Source of the DNA: Pseudoalteromonas byunsanensis
GTDB lineage: Bacteria; Pseudomonadota; Gammaproteobacteria; Enterobacterales; Alteromonadaceae
Assembly: GCF_001854475.1 (NCBI RefSeq)
Contig: NZ_MNAN01000027.1
Coordinates: 62,001-126,000, forward strand
Length of the DNA: 64,000 nt
Reading direction: 5' to 3'
Positions 1 to 8,832 of the stretch are shown here, piece by piece; positions within the stretch are counted from its first letter, which is position 1; every line of letters begins with the position of its first letter. Position numbers and translations under genes: made by a program. Under the pieces are notes generated by a model that searched no databases, was not told where the DNA came from, and saw nothing but the letters and a program-made list of their open reading frames with translations.

Positions 1-1956
1 CTTGGGATCTTTTCAAGCAATCTTGATGAGTTTTTTCAGGTGCGTGTTGCCGATGTAAAGCGTCGCGTTCTACTCAATAACTTGCCCAATACTAACTTTG
101 ATGAAGATGAATCTCTGCTAAGTCAAATAAATCAAAAAGTTCTGCAACTGGGTAAAAAGTTTACATACATTCACAAGCAAATCTTGAGTGATCTCGAGAA
201 ATATCATATTCACTTAAGTCAACCTCAAGAGTTATCCGAATTCCACCAAAATTGGCTGAAAAGCTATTTTGAAGATCAGGTCCTACCCAATATGTCGCCA
301 ATGTTGCTTAGCGAAAGCAAAGACTATTCGGACAATATGAATGACAATATGACCTATCTATTTGTGCACATGAATGGTGAAAAACAACACTATGCTTTAT
401 TAGAAGTGCCCACAGATAGACTTGCTCGATTTGTACAACTACCACCAGAGCGCTCACGTCGACAAAAACACATAGTGATGTTAGATGACATCGTGCAATT
501 CTTTCTTCGTGAAGTGTTTAATAGCTTCTTCCATTTCGATAGCATCGAAGGCTATGCAATAAAATTGACTCGAGATGCTGAATACAATCTTGATGATGAG
601 ATAGAAGAAGGGCTGCTCGACAAAATGTCAAAAGGCCTAAAACAAAGGCTGTATGCGGAGCCTGTCAGACTGGTATACGATGAGTTGATGCCAGAAGAAA
701 TGTTAAAGGTGATGAAAAAGCGCCTTGGGGTTACCCATCAGGATGCACTGATCCCTGGAGGTCGTTATCGTAATTTTAGGGATTTTATTGCCTTTCCTAA
801 CATTGGCCGCCGTCATTTAGAAAACAAACCCCTGCCACCACTACAGAGTCAAGCATTTAAGCAACATACAAGTGTGTTTTCAGCAATCGCTGAGCAAGAT
901 ATTTTACTCTATTACCCCTATCACACCTTTAACCATTTACTGGAATATGTGCGCCAAGCAGCCTTTGACCCCTACGTTACACAAATCAAGGTAAACATTT
1001 ACCGCGTTGCCAGCAATTCCAGAATGGTTGCTTCACTCATCAATGCAGCAAAAAATGGCAAACACATCACGGTAATGGTCGAATTAAAAGCTCGTTTCGA
1101 TGAGAAAAATAATATTGAGTGGGCCAAACGTCTAAGTGAAGCTGGGATCAAGGTTATGGTGGGGATCCCCGCGCTCAAAGTACATAGTAAACTTTGTGTG
1201 ATCCATCGTCGTGAGAAAGGGAAAATAGTCAAATATGCACATATTGGGACAGGTAATTTCCACGAGAAAACCGCTAAGGTATACACTGACTTCAGCCTAT
1301 TCACTCAACACCAGGATATTTGTGAAGAATGCGACAGTGTTTTTCGCTTTATTGAAAGCAGCTACCGTTCATTCCATTTTGAGCATTTAATGATATCCCC
1401 ATTAAATGCCAGAGATCGTATTCTTGATTTAATCGATCAAGAAATGAAGCATGCCGAACAGGGGAAAATTGCCAAAATAACCATTAAAATAAATAATTTA
1501 GTCGACAAACAGCTTGTTGATAAGTTGTACTCTGCAGCACGACTTGGCGTTAAAATCAGGGTTATTGTTCGAGGTATGTGCGCTCTGGTTCCGGGGTTAC
1601 CACGCTTTAGTGAAAACATTAAAGTGATCAGCATCGTTGACCGGTTTTTAGAGCACCCTCGTGTTATGGTATTTGAAAACTTAGGACACCCTTTAGTTTT
1701 CATTTCATCCGCAGACTGGATGACACGTAACCTTGATCATCGTGTTGAGGTTGGTGTACCTATTTACAACGAAACACTTAAACAACTCATTATTGATATC
1801 CTAGAGCTACAATTCCGCGACCGTACCAAAGCCCGTATCATAGACCCTGAGCAAAAGAATCAATACGTGAGACGCGGAAATCGTAAAAAAATCCGTTCAC
1901 AAATTGCCATATATGATCACCTTAAAAAGTGGGAAAGTAATAAGAGTTCGCTATGA
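1..1956 (+). CDS. ppk: Polyphosphate kinase 1 (5' end outside window)
   Basis: Makes inorganic polyphosphate reversibly from ATP. The reading frame is open from base 1, and its first codons give SSNLDEFF followed by RVA, the conserved PPK1 N-terminal segment. The GTG at 40 is therefore internal and the true start lies left of the window; roughly 40 residues are missing. The HSKL motif carrying the autophosphorylated histidine of the family is at about 1183, followed by IGTGNFHEKTAKVYTD. The second phospholipase-D-like half carries SSADWMTRNLDHRVEV near 1708-1755. The stop overlaps the start of the exopolyphosphatase by 4 bases (ATGA), so the pair is translationally coupled, the classic ppk-ppx arrangement. 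The assignment is secure. Confidence 0.97.
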   Translation, partial: LGIFSSNLDEFFQVRVADVKRRVLLNNLPNTNFDEDESLLSQINQKVLQLGKKFTYIHKQILSDLEKYHIHLSQPQELSEFHQNWLKSYFEDQVLPNMSPMLLSESKDYSDNMNDNMTYLFVHMNGEKQHYALLEVPTDRLARFVQLPPERSRRQKHIVMLDDIVQFFLREVFNSFFHFDSIEGYAIKLTRDAEYNLDDEIEEGLLDKMSKGLKQRLYAEPVRLVYDELMPEEMLKVMKKRLGVTHQDALIPGGRYRNFRDFIAFPNIGRRHLENKPLPPLQSQAFKQHTSVFSAIAEQDILLYYPYHTFNHLLEYVRQAAFDPYVTQIKVNIYRVASNSRMVASLINAAKNGKHITVMVELKARFDEKNNIEWAKRLSEAGIKVMVGIPALKVHSKLCVIHRREKGKIVKYAHIGTGNFHEKTAKVYTDFSLFTQHQDICEECDSVFRFIESSYRSFHFEHLMISPLNARDRILDLIDQEMKHAEQGKIAKITIKINNLVDKQLVDKLYSAARLGVKIRVIVRGMCALVPGLPRFSENIKVISIVDRFLEHPRVMVFENLGHPLVFISSADWMTRNLDHRVEVGVPIYNETLKQLIIDILELQFRDRTKARIIDPEQKNQYVRRGNRKKIRSQIAIYDHLKKWESNKSSL

Positions 1957-3428
1957 CAGAATACTCCCCTATTGCGGCCGTAGACTTAGGTTCAAACAGC
2001 TTTCACTTGCTGGTTGCCAGAGAAGTTGATGGCAGCTTTCAAGTGCTTCATAAAGAAAAACAACGCGTTAACCTAGCGGCCGGGCTCAATGCTGATATGA
2101 CGCTCAGCCTACCCGCTATGGAAAGAGCACTGACGGTACTGAAACAATTTGCAGCAACTTTGAATAATTTCCCACATAGCCATGTACAAGTTGTGGCGAC
2201 TTATACACTGAGAAACTGCAAGAATATTCAACAGTTTTTAGTCAAAGCGAAACAATGTTTCCCTTTCAAAATCAATGTTATTTCAGGTCAAGAAGAGGCT
2301 AGGCTCATTTATCAAGGAGTCGCCAACTATGAACACAGCGAAGGTAATCGTCTAGTCATTGACATCGGTGGAGGGAGCACTGAGCTGATCATTGGTGAGC
2401 ATTTTACCCATAAGCTACTTACCAGTAGAAATATGGGCTGTGTAAATATCAGTAAACAGTTTTTTAATCAGGGACGTCTGTCTGAAAAACGCTTTAATAA
2501 AGCACAAATTCGTGCCGAGCAATTATTAGAACCCATCACCGCTAGTTACAAAAGAATGGGCTGGCAACGCTGCTATGGCACCTCAGGAACCATCAAAGCA
2601 TTGCATGCTATCGCGGTACAATTCGGCCACAATACACTGACAACTGAGATACTACTAAAAATAAAAGCGCTTATTTTACGGTCTCATAATTGTGATTCTT
2701 TGCTCATTGAGGGTTTATCAGAAGAGCGTAAAGCCACAATAGCTGGAGGACTTACGGTACTGCTTGCGGTATTCGCACAACTAGACATACATGAACTTCG
2801 CTACTGTGATCATGCACTGCGCGATGGCCTATTACATGAAATATCACAAAATGACGAATTTGATATACGCACTCGTACCATTCAAACACTCAGCGAACAT
2901 TACAATGTAGACACTCAGCATAGTGCGAACATATGCCATACTCTAAAACAGTTTTACCAACAGATCTCTGTAAACTGGTCATTGCAAAAGCTAGACCTAC
3001 AATTGCTGTGCTGGGCTGCCCAACTCCATGAAGTAGGTCTAGTTATCAACTCCTCAGGGCTACATCGTCACAGTGCTTATATTGTGAGTCATAGTCAACT
3101 GCCTGGCTTTACACAAGAACAGCAGCAAGTATTGAGCTATCTCATCCGCTTTTATCGGAAAAAAATCAAAATGCGTGAACTGAAATTGTGTAGTGCAATA
3201 GAAATGGTCAAGTTTTCACGCCTGTTAAGCCTGTTTAGACTAGCGATATTGCTCAATGCCAAGCGTCAGGACACACTCTCTCCTGAGGTCAAGCTGAGCA
3301 GTTATGCAGACACCTTACTTGTTGAGTTTACCAATGGCTGGTTGAAAGAGCATACTTTGATGGCGGCGGATCTAGCTCAGGAGCAGCATCATTTGAAAAA
3401 GTTAAATCTGACCCTGAATTATATTTAA
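1953..3428 (+). CDS. ppx: Exopolyphosphatase, Ppx/GppA family
   Basis: Hydrolyses terminal phosphates from polyphosphate, or pppGpp if it acts as GppA. 491 residues, close to the usual length of long-form Ppx. The actin-like ATPase fold begins with AAVDLGSNSFHLLVAR near residues 9-24. The second phosphate-binding motif VIDIGGGSTELI is near 137-148, and YGTSGTIKAL and the C-terminal HD-like helical half follow. Coupling to ppk by a 4-base overlap favours Ppx over GppA. It ends 4 bases into the convergent HDOD-EAL gene, with no room for a separate terminator. Polyphosphate turnover is the likely role; the Ppx/GppA split is from context only. Confidence 0.93.
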   Translation: MTEYSPIAAVDLGSNSFHLLVAREVDGSFQVLHKEKQRVNLAAGLNADMTLSLPAMERALTVLKQFAATLNNFPHSHVQVVATYTLRNCKNIQQFLVKAKQCFPFKINVISGQEEARLIYQGVANYEHSEGNRLVIDIGGGSTELIIGEHFTHKLLTSRNMGCVNISKQFFNQGRLSEKRFNKAQIRAEQLLEPITASYKRMGWQRCYGTSGTIKALHAIAVQFGHNTLTTEILLKIKALILRSHNCDSLLIEGLSEERKATIAGGLTVLLAVFAQLDIHELRYCDHALRDGLLHEISQNDEFDIRTRTIQTLSEHYNVDTQHSANICHTLKQFYQQISVNWSLQKLDLQLLCWAAQLHEVGLVINSSGLHRHSAYIVSHSQLPGFTQEQQQVLSYLIRFYRKKIKMRELKLCSAIEMVKFSRLLSLFRLAILLNAKRQDTLSPEVKLSSYADTLLVEFTNGWLKEHTLMAADLAQEQHHLKKLNLTLNYI

Positions 3429-4693
3429 CTTTTGACGACTGAAAATACATCATCAGCGTAGTCACGGCTACCTAGAGCCAAGTCATACAGGTACTTAGTT
3501 TTGGTTGCAGGGCGAATAGCCTTGAGGATCATTTCTGCATCTTGCCAATCATTTTTTTCAATAGCTAAGGTCAGTTTCAACGCGCCGCCTAATAGACCTT
3601 GATAGTTTAACAACGCACTACTGAGCGAGCTATCTAATGAAAATTCAGCAACTATGATAGATAATTCAACTTCCAAAACAGCATCCAATACTGACATTAA
3701 GCCAATTAAATAGCCCTGCTCTGCCATTTCTTCACCACCAGGATGCAAAAATAGCTGCATAAATTTCGCTCTCATTAAACCCATTTTGGTCAGTTCGGCT
3801 GGTTTATCAACACCTAACTCACTTAACGCAAGCACCCTGACAAATTGACGAATAGCATCTTCTCCCAAATAAATAACCGCTTGAGAAATAGATTTCATTT
3901 CTATCTTCTGACCACCCGCTTTAGAATTCGCCAACTTAAGTACTCGTGCAGTTAAACTTAAATCTTTCGCGACGCGCTCTTGTATCTCTCTAAAACACAA
4001 GTCCGGTTTAGCAGTACAGCGCAGCAGGTCAAATACAATAAATTTAGAAGGCTCAATATTACCGTGATTGAGCATTTCTGGGCGAGCAAAATAAAAGCCT
4101 TGAAAATAATCAGCGCCTGCATTTTTAACAAATGCGTAGTGCTCTTGTGTCTCAATTCGCTCGACGATGATCTTGATGTCGGGATAGCTACGTTTGAGTT
4201 TTTTAATCATCATCGTAGTTTTAATGATAGGTGCTTCAATTTCGAGCTTGATATAAGACATGAGCTCGATAAGAGGCTGCCATTTAGGATCACCATCATA
4301 ATCATCCAATGCGAAACGGTAGCCACGCTTTTTCAACGCAGCCACAATTTTTACCAGCTCAGGAATATTCTTAGAGCGCTCAACTATTTCTACCACCAAA
4401 TTATCAGGTTTTAGGAGGTTGGGTAATTCTTGTAATAAGGATTCATCAGATAAATTAATAAAAGCGCGTTGACCGGCAGCTAATCGCTCTACACCAACAA
4501 ACATCAGTGAATTAAAGAACATTCTCCCTGTTGCTTGAGCATCAGATACCCCCATTGGAAAGGCATTGTTGTTAGAATCCCGATACAGCAACTCATAAGC
4601 GTATATCTTGCGATCTACATCAAGGATAGCCTGACGCGCTATATATTGTACGGCTGTATTTTTTACTTTCGTAACGGTGCCACTCATTAACAT
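3425..4693 (-). CDS. EAL-HDOD signalling protein
   Basis: Cytosolic 422-residue protein with an N-terminal EAL-like domain (about 15-210) and a C-terminal HDOD domain (about 215-400), an architecture common in marine gammaproteobacteria. The EAL signature reads YELLYR. INLSDESLL, VVEIVE, LDDYDGD, ERIET and YFQGFYFARP keep many family positions, but the usual K-I/L-D is KLEIE, so diguanylate-specific phosphodiesterase activity is uncertain. HDOD domains are HD-related and usually non-catalytic. No signal peptide or membrane segment. The ATG at 4693 begins MLMSGTVTK; the second ATG two codons on is an alternative start. It converges on ppx with a 4-base overlap and is divergent from the solute-binding gene. 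Confidence 0.88.
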   Translation of the reverse strand: MLMSGTVTKVKNTAVQYIARQAILDVDRKIYAYELLYRDSNNNAFPMGVSDAQATGRMFFNSLMFVGVERLAAGQRAFINLSDESLLQELPNLLKPDNLVVEIVERSKNIPELVKIVAALKKRGYRFALDDYDGDPKWQPLIELMSYIKLEIEAPIIKTTMMIKKLKRSYPDIKIIVERIETQEHYAFVKNAGADYFQGFYFARPEMLNHGNIEPSKFIVFDLLRCTAKPDLCFREIQERVAKDLSLTARVLKLANSKAGGQKIEMKSISQAVIYLGEDAIRQFVRVLALSELGVDKPAELTKMGLMRAKFMQLFLHPGGEEMAEQGYLIGLMSVLDAVLEVELSIIVAEFSLDSSLSSALLNYQGLLGGALKLTLAIEKNDWQDAEMILKAIRPATKTKYLYDLALGSRDYADDVFSVVKS

Positions 4694-4855
4694 CTACATC
4701 CTTCTCTAGCACATCAATAGCCGTATTCTGTGATTGAGAATACGTGATGCTCTGGTGTCGGGCAAATAAAAGTTTAACTTCAACATCTAACCTTACAAAC
4801 AACTTGGTCTTTTTGATAATTGCTCATAGTCAGATTGTTGGGCTAGTATAAGCAT

Positions 4856-5593
4856 ATGAGAACTTTAATAATGATAGCTGCTTTTTGTTTTTTAAGCTCG
4901 CTGAATGCCAACACCAATACACAGCTCACTTACAGTGTAAGTGGCTCAGGCAACTATTACCCTTATTATACACATGATCCACAGCACCCGGGCATTTTAC
5001 CTGAAGTTGTAACAGCTATTTTGAACACCGCCAATATTGAAGGTACCAATTTACTTTTGCCCGCCAAAAGAACAGTTTTATATCTTGAGACAGGCAAGAT
5101 AGACTTTGATCTTATTAGCCCCAGCTGGCTTAACAAACAACAACGAGATGATCCCAGATTTATATTTTCTGATGCAATTTTATCGGTGGATGAATACATA
5201 GTTTCAACTAAAAAACTGGCATCTGTTCCACAACTAAAAGGAGCCGAAATTGGCACTGTTCGAGGTTATTACTATCACGATGATGATCACTATGAGCGCG
5301 TTGACTTTAATTCTGAAAAGGAGTTGTTACAAGCGCTGGCCAGAGGTCGTGTTGAGCTTGCCATCATCGGTGATCTCCCCGCTATTTATTGGGCTAAAGA
5401 ATTAGATATACCAATTTATTTAAATTCTCTGCACTCTCAAGGTGAGATGCATATGCGCTTACAAGCCAAGCACGAAAAATTGCTACCGATTATCAATCAG
5501 GCGATTGAAACTTTACATCAACAAGCCTTTTTTAAAAATATAACCCAACGATACGTTCAATCGATCCCCACCGCTGGCGTGCTGAAGCATTGA
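4856..5593 (+). CDS. Periplasmic solute-binding protein, family 3-like
   Basis: 245 residues with a clear Sec signal peptide (MRTLIMIAAFCFLSSLNA, cleavage near residue 19). The rest resembles the amino-acid-binding family 3 fold: YSVSGSGNYYPYYTHD at the start, PGILPEVVTAIL, a central LASVPQLKGAEIGTVRGYYY, and ELAIIGDLPAIYWAKELDI near the C terminus. Such proteins bind small ligands in the periplasm, either for ABC import or as stand-alone sensors. No transporter genes adjoin it, and orphan versions of this kind are frequent in Pseudoalteromonas and Shewanella. The ligand cannot be told from sequence. A single-gene unit is likely. Confidence 0.75.
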   Translation: MRTLIMIAAFCFLSSLNANTNTQLTYSVSGSGNYYPYYTHDPQHPGILPEVVTAILNTANIEGTNLLLPAKRTVLYLETGKIDFDLISPSWLNKQQRDDPRFIFSDAILSVDEYIVSTKKLASVPQLKGAEIGTVRGYYYHDDDHYERVDFNSEKELLQALARGRVELAIIGDLPAIYWAKELDIPIYLNSLHSQGEMHMRLQAKHEKLLPIINQAIETLHQQAFFKNITQRYVQSIPTAGVLKH

Positions 5594-5629
5594 ACAGTAT
5601 AATGCGGCTTTTGCCTACGGGAATAAGTT

Positions 5630-6196
5630 ATGAGTATCGAGGCCACCCTCCAAACACGCAGCAACCATCAATGTGAACTTTGCACTAGCACGAATGAACT
5701 ATCCGTTTATGAAGTTCCACCCGTTGCGGAAGCCCATTCAGACAAATGTGTGTATCTTTGTGAAACTTGTAAGGCACAAGTTGAAGGCAAAACTGATTTG
5801 CTTGCAAATCATTGGCATTGTTTGAATGACAGTATGTGGAGTCAAGTACCCGCGGTACAAGTCGTGGCTTATAGAATGTTAAAGCGCCTGGCCAGTGACA
5901 ACGGTTGGGCTCAAGATGCCCTTGATATGCTTTACCTAGAAGATGATACTCGCAGCTGGGCAGAGCAAGCACTGGCTGTGGAAGAAGATATTGTACATCT
6001 TGATAGTAATGGCGTGCGTTTAAACGCAGGTGATACTGTTGTGTTAATTAAAGACTTAGATGTGAAAGGTAGTTCTTTGGTCGCTAAGCGTGGCACAGCT
6101 GTACGCAACATAGGCTTAACCTCCAATCCTGAGCATATCGAAGGGCGAGTTGAAGGTCAACGCATTGTTATCCTTACAAAATATGTTAAAAAGTAG
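5630..6196 (+). CDS. phnA: PhnA/YjdM family zinc-ribbon protein
   Basis: 188 residues. The N-terminal zinc ribbon has CELC near residue 15 and a second CETC pair near 39-42. The C-terminal KOW-like beta barrel has NGVRLNAGDTVVLIKDLDVKGS and a terminal GRVEGQRIVILTKYVKK, the PhnA signature. Despite the historical name, this family is not needed for phosphonate breakdown and its cellular role is unclear. The central region, about 55-120, is longer than in short PhnA proteins. It is followed by a compact hairpin at 6203-6225 that can stop transcription from either side. Confidence 0.88.
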   Translation: MSIEATLQTRSNHQCELCTSTNELSVYEVPPVAEAHSDKCVYLCETCKAQVEGKTDLLANHWHCLNDSMWSQVPAVQVVAYRMLKRLASDNGWAQDALDMLYLEDDTRSWAEQALAVEEDIVHLDSNGVRLNAGDTVVLIKDLDVKGSSLVAKRGTAVRNIGLTSNPEHIEGRVEGQRIVILTKYVKK

Positions 6197-6202
6197 CAAG
6201 TT

Positions 6203-6225
6203 TTAAGCCCCTCTTAGGGGCTTAA
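6203..6225. terminator. Bidirectional hairpin between phnA and rlmJ
   Basis: A 9-base perfect inverted repeat (TTAAGCCCC / GGGGCTTAA) with a 5-base loop lies between the convergent genes. The T-rich flank exists on each strand but is short. It probably serves both genes. Confidence 0.7.
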
Positions 6226-6259
6226 CTGTGACTTTCGCATCTACTATTATACTGTTTTA

Positions 6260-7096
6260 CTACTCGTCTACTAGCTGTTCACTACGATAGAACCCACCCG
6301 CTCTGCTCAAATATTTAACCAATTCAGGAAGCACCTCATCTAGAGATTTTTTTAAAGTCCATGGTGGGTTGATAACTATCATGCCTGAGGCAGTCATGCC
6401 ATGTTGCTCAGTATCCTGCTCCGTTGCCAGCTCAAATAACTGAATATTTCGTATCCCAGAATCAATCAGTGTCTGTTCAAGCAAGTCGATACGACTGCGT
6501 GAAACCACGGGATACCAGATCATGTATGTACCAGAAGAGAAACGCTTATGTGCTTTGGCTATCATAGTCACCGCTTGTTGATAGTCCGTTTTTATTTCAT
6601 AGGGTGGGTCCATAAGCACCACTGCGCGTTTAGAAGCCGGTGGAACAAGCGCTTGTAATCCCTTGAAGCCATCTTCACCACGCACCCGTAAGGATTTTTT
6701 ACCTTTCATATTTTGCTCAAGCAAAGCTAAATCTTTGGGATGCAGCTCAAAGAACCACCCTTTATCCTGACGTCGTAGATAGTGCTCCGCTATCTTTGGA
6801 GAGCCCGGATAGAATGACAAGGTGTTGTCGTTAAATGATTTAATTAACTCGACATAATCTCGTAACGCGACATTATCGCCCTGATAATCCCATAGCTTTG
6901 CAATACCATCCAAGTATTCTTGAGTTTTTTGAGCATCTGCACTGTTAAGCTCGAATAAGCCAGCACCAGAGTGAGTATCGATATAGTCAAAACCCGACTC
7001 TTTACGTGTCATGTATTCAAGTACCTGAGAAAGTACAAGGTGTTTAAGAATATCCGCCGGGTTTCCCGCATGAAAGGAGTGTCGATAGCTAAGCAT
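6260..7096 (-). CDS. rlmJ: 23S rRNA (adenine(2030)-N6)-methyltransferase RlmJ
   Basis: 278 residues beginning MLSYRHSFHAGNPADILKH, the diagnostic N terminus of RlmJ (formerly YhiR). It methylates N6 of A2030 in 23S rRNA using S-adenosylmethionine. The catalytic DPPYE motif is near residue 165 (VVLMDPPYEIKTDY). GAGLFEL near 44-51 belongs to the cofactor pocket. Length matches the family. Transcribed alone on the minus strand, with a bidirectional hairpin behind it. Confidence 0.96.
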   Translation of the reverse strand: MLSYRHSFHAGNPADILKHLVLSQVLEYMTRKESGFDYIDTHSGAGLFELNSADAQKTQEYLDGIAKLWDYQGDNVALRDYVELIKSFNDNTLSFYPGSPKIAEHYLRRQDKGWFFELHPKDLALLEQNMKGKKSLRVRGEDGFKGLQALVPPASKRAVVLMDPPYEIKTDYQQAVTMIAKAHKRFSSGTYMIWYPVVSRSRIDLLEQTLIDSGIRNIQLFELATEQDTEQHGMTASGMIVINPPWTLKKSLDEVLPELVKYLSRAGGFYRSEQLVDE

Positions 7097-7274
7097 ATAG
7101 TCGCCTGTTACTAAAACGGTACATTTCGCTGAACCGCTTCTGAATAAAATAGGGTGTTAAGGCCATTATCGCTTAAAGTTACACAAAAATCAGTATAAAG
7201 CCGCGTATTCGCTAGCATCCGAAGCCACTTTGTTTTACATTTGCATGACAAAACACTGTGATAAGAGCGCATTT

Positions 7275-7505
7275 ATGAATAACGAAACACTTCCCCAACT
7301 CGAACAGCTAATTGATCAACTAATTGCTCGAAACGAGCGGTTAAATAATGAACTTTCTCAGCTTAAAGAGCAAAACTCTAAGCTAATAGACGAAAATGAA
7401 ACACTTCAACTGGAAGTGCTGGAAAGTGAAGAGAAGCAAAAAGACACCAGCACCACTTTGTCTAACCTTCTTGAAAAGCTACAAAGTGCTACTCAGGCTA
7501 GCTAA
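7275..7505 (+). CDS. ZapB-like small coiled-coil protein (TIGR02449 type)
   Basis: About 76 residues from the ATG at 7275. The frame can be extended upstream to 7230, but the extra residues are not coiled coil and the family starts at MNNETLPQLEQL. The whole protein is a predicted coiled coil of leucine heptads: LEQLIDQLIARNERLNNELSQL and so on. Such proteins sit immediately upstream of zapA in Alteromonadales and Pseudomonadales and are thought to be ZapB-like division-ring components; that function is inferred from position and composition. The stop overlaps the zapA start, so the two are coupled. Confidence 0.8.
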   Translation: MNNETLPQLEQLIDQLIARNERLNNELSQLKEQNSKLIDENETLQLEVLESEEKQKDTSTTLSNLLEKLQSATQAS

Positions 7506-7792
7506 TGACTGAAAAAAGCAATCAAGTTGAAGTCACCTTACTAGGTAAGACACATCAATTTGCCTGTACTGAGGGGCAGGAACAACTGCTCCTCGATGCT
7601 GTTGCGTTGTTAAATCAAAGGGTTGATGAAATGAAGCAAAAATCTTCAGTAAGAAATGAGCAAAATGCATTATTACTGGCAGCACTGCACTTGTGTCACG
7701 ACTTACAAGACCTGCAACGCATAAAAAATTCTCAGCAAACTCAACAACAAACCCTCATTGATAAGCTACAAATGCATTTGGATGGTAATTAG
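7505..7792 (+). CDS. zapA: Cell division protein ZapA
   Basis: 95 residues: an N-terminal beta head (VEVTLLGKTHQFACTEGQEQLLLDAVALLNQRVDEMK) and a C-terminal coiled coil. It binds and bundles FtsZ at the division site. Length and the L-L-G-K pattern match ZapA. It overlaps its ZapB-like partner by one base. In many gammaproteobacteria 6S RNA follows zapA, but here the next gene starts 65 bases later, so 6S RNA must lie elsewhere. Confidence 0.9.
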   Translation: MTEKSNQVEVTLLGKTHQFACTEGQEQLLLDAVALLNQRVDEMKQKSSVRNEQNALLLAALHLCHDLQDLQRIKNSQQTQQQTLIDKLQMHLDGN

Positions 7793-7857
7793 TTGCTTCC
7801 CAAAAAACGCATTATCGGTTAAATTATCACCTCTTTTGTTGTAATACTTGGGCGATT

Positions 7858-8832
7858 ATGCGTTTTATTTTTGCTGTCGTTGTCAGCCTGCTCACTAACC
7901 AGTCCTATGCTAATCAATGGCATAAAGTTGATGCAGCCACTTGGCTTATATCTCCTTCGGAGCAAGCCCGTTATATACAAGTCAACCAAGCAGTTATTCA
8001 AGGTCAGCGATGTGCAGTGGTCATTAATGCACATGGTGATTTTGTGAAACTAGAACAAATGATCCACACCCTAAAAAACAAACTCTCTGTGCCGGTATGT
8101 TACTTGCTGAGTACTTCAGCGGAGCAAGACCAAGTGCAAGGCATGGCTTTGTTACAGCGCGCGTTTCCAAGCGCTAAGTGGTATGCAAACGAAGCCATCA
8201 CAAAAAAAATTTCCCAATATCAGCAGGGGCTGTTAGAAAAGCTGTTGATGCTCCAGCAAAGCTTGACTATCAGTAAAGAACGGGTAAATAAACTCACTGA
8301 TACACAGCTAAATCAATGGCAAGCTCATCTAGAGATAGCACAACAAAGAATAAACGACTGGCGTACTTTACGGCTGACACCGCCTATTGGCATAAAACAA
8401 CCTTTCTCCTTAGAACTTGGTAACTATCCGATCACGTTACATGCCAACAGCGCATATAGTGCTGGAGATATGTATATTTTTAGTCATCGCAATGGCGCTT
8501 TATTTGCTGGAAATACAGTCGATGAATTACCATACGTAAAGCATGATCAGCTGACACCTTGGCTGATAAACCTGCAAACTTTCAATCAAGATAGCGCCAT
8601 AAAATGGCTACTACCCGCACATGGTAAACCATATAAAAGAGCCGCAATTGAGCGCCCAATAGCATTTATTCAAGCATTATTGAAAAACGAACCGCATAGT
8701 GAATTCGTGAAAAAAATGGTGTCACTATATAGCACCGACAAAACAACGCAGGCTCGCTTAGTACATTACTATAAACTAGCGCAGCGACGTTTGGCAGCTG
8801 TAAAAGAGTCTGAATCCAATGCTGCCCTTTAA
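7858..8832 (+). CDS. Periplasmic metallo-beta-lactamase-fold protein with degenerate metal site
   Basis: 324 residues with a signal peptide (MRFIFAVVVSLLTNQSYA). The remainder follows the MBL-fold plan: the beta strands CAVVINAHGDF and VPVCYLLSTSAEQDQVQGM, where an active enzyme would have HxHxDH; then SAYSAGDMYIF, LFAGNTVDELP and a late LLPAHGKP. Only the Asp of the first motif and the late His remain; the first His pair reads S and E, the DH reads DQ, and the FAGD Asp is Asn. It is probably a binding or structural protein, or uses other chemistry. It overlaps mltD by 14 bases, so the two are co-expressed; gloB, an active MBL hydrolase, is often near mltD in other gammaproteobacteria. Confidence 0.7.
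   Translation: MRFIFAVVVSLLTNQSYANQWHKVDAATWLISPSEQARYIQVNQAVIQGQRCAVVINAHGDFVKLEQMIHTLKNKLSVPVCYLLSTSAEQDQVQGMALLQRAFPSAKWYANEAITKKISQYQQGLLEKLLMLQQSLTISKERVNKLTDTQLNQWQAHLEIAQQRINDWRTLRLTPPIGIKQPFSLELGNYPITLHANSAYSAGDMYIFSHRNGALFAGNTVDELPYVKHDQLTPWLINLQTFNQDSAIKWLLPAHGKPYKRAAIERPIAFIQALLKNEPHSEFVKKMVSLYSTDKTTQARLVHYYKLAQRRLAAVKESESNAAL

Noticed and set aside
3980..4414. 144-codon antisense frame in the HDOD-EAL gene
   Set aside because: Lies wholly within a well-supported gene, no ribosome site, no recognisable domain.
7793..7857. Position where 6S RNA would follow zapA
   Set aside because: Only 65 bases separate zapA from the next gene, too short for 6S RNA and with no matching hairpin.
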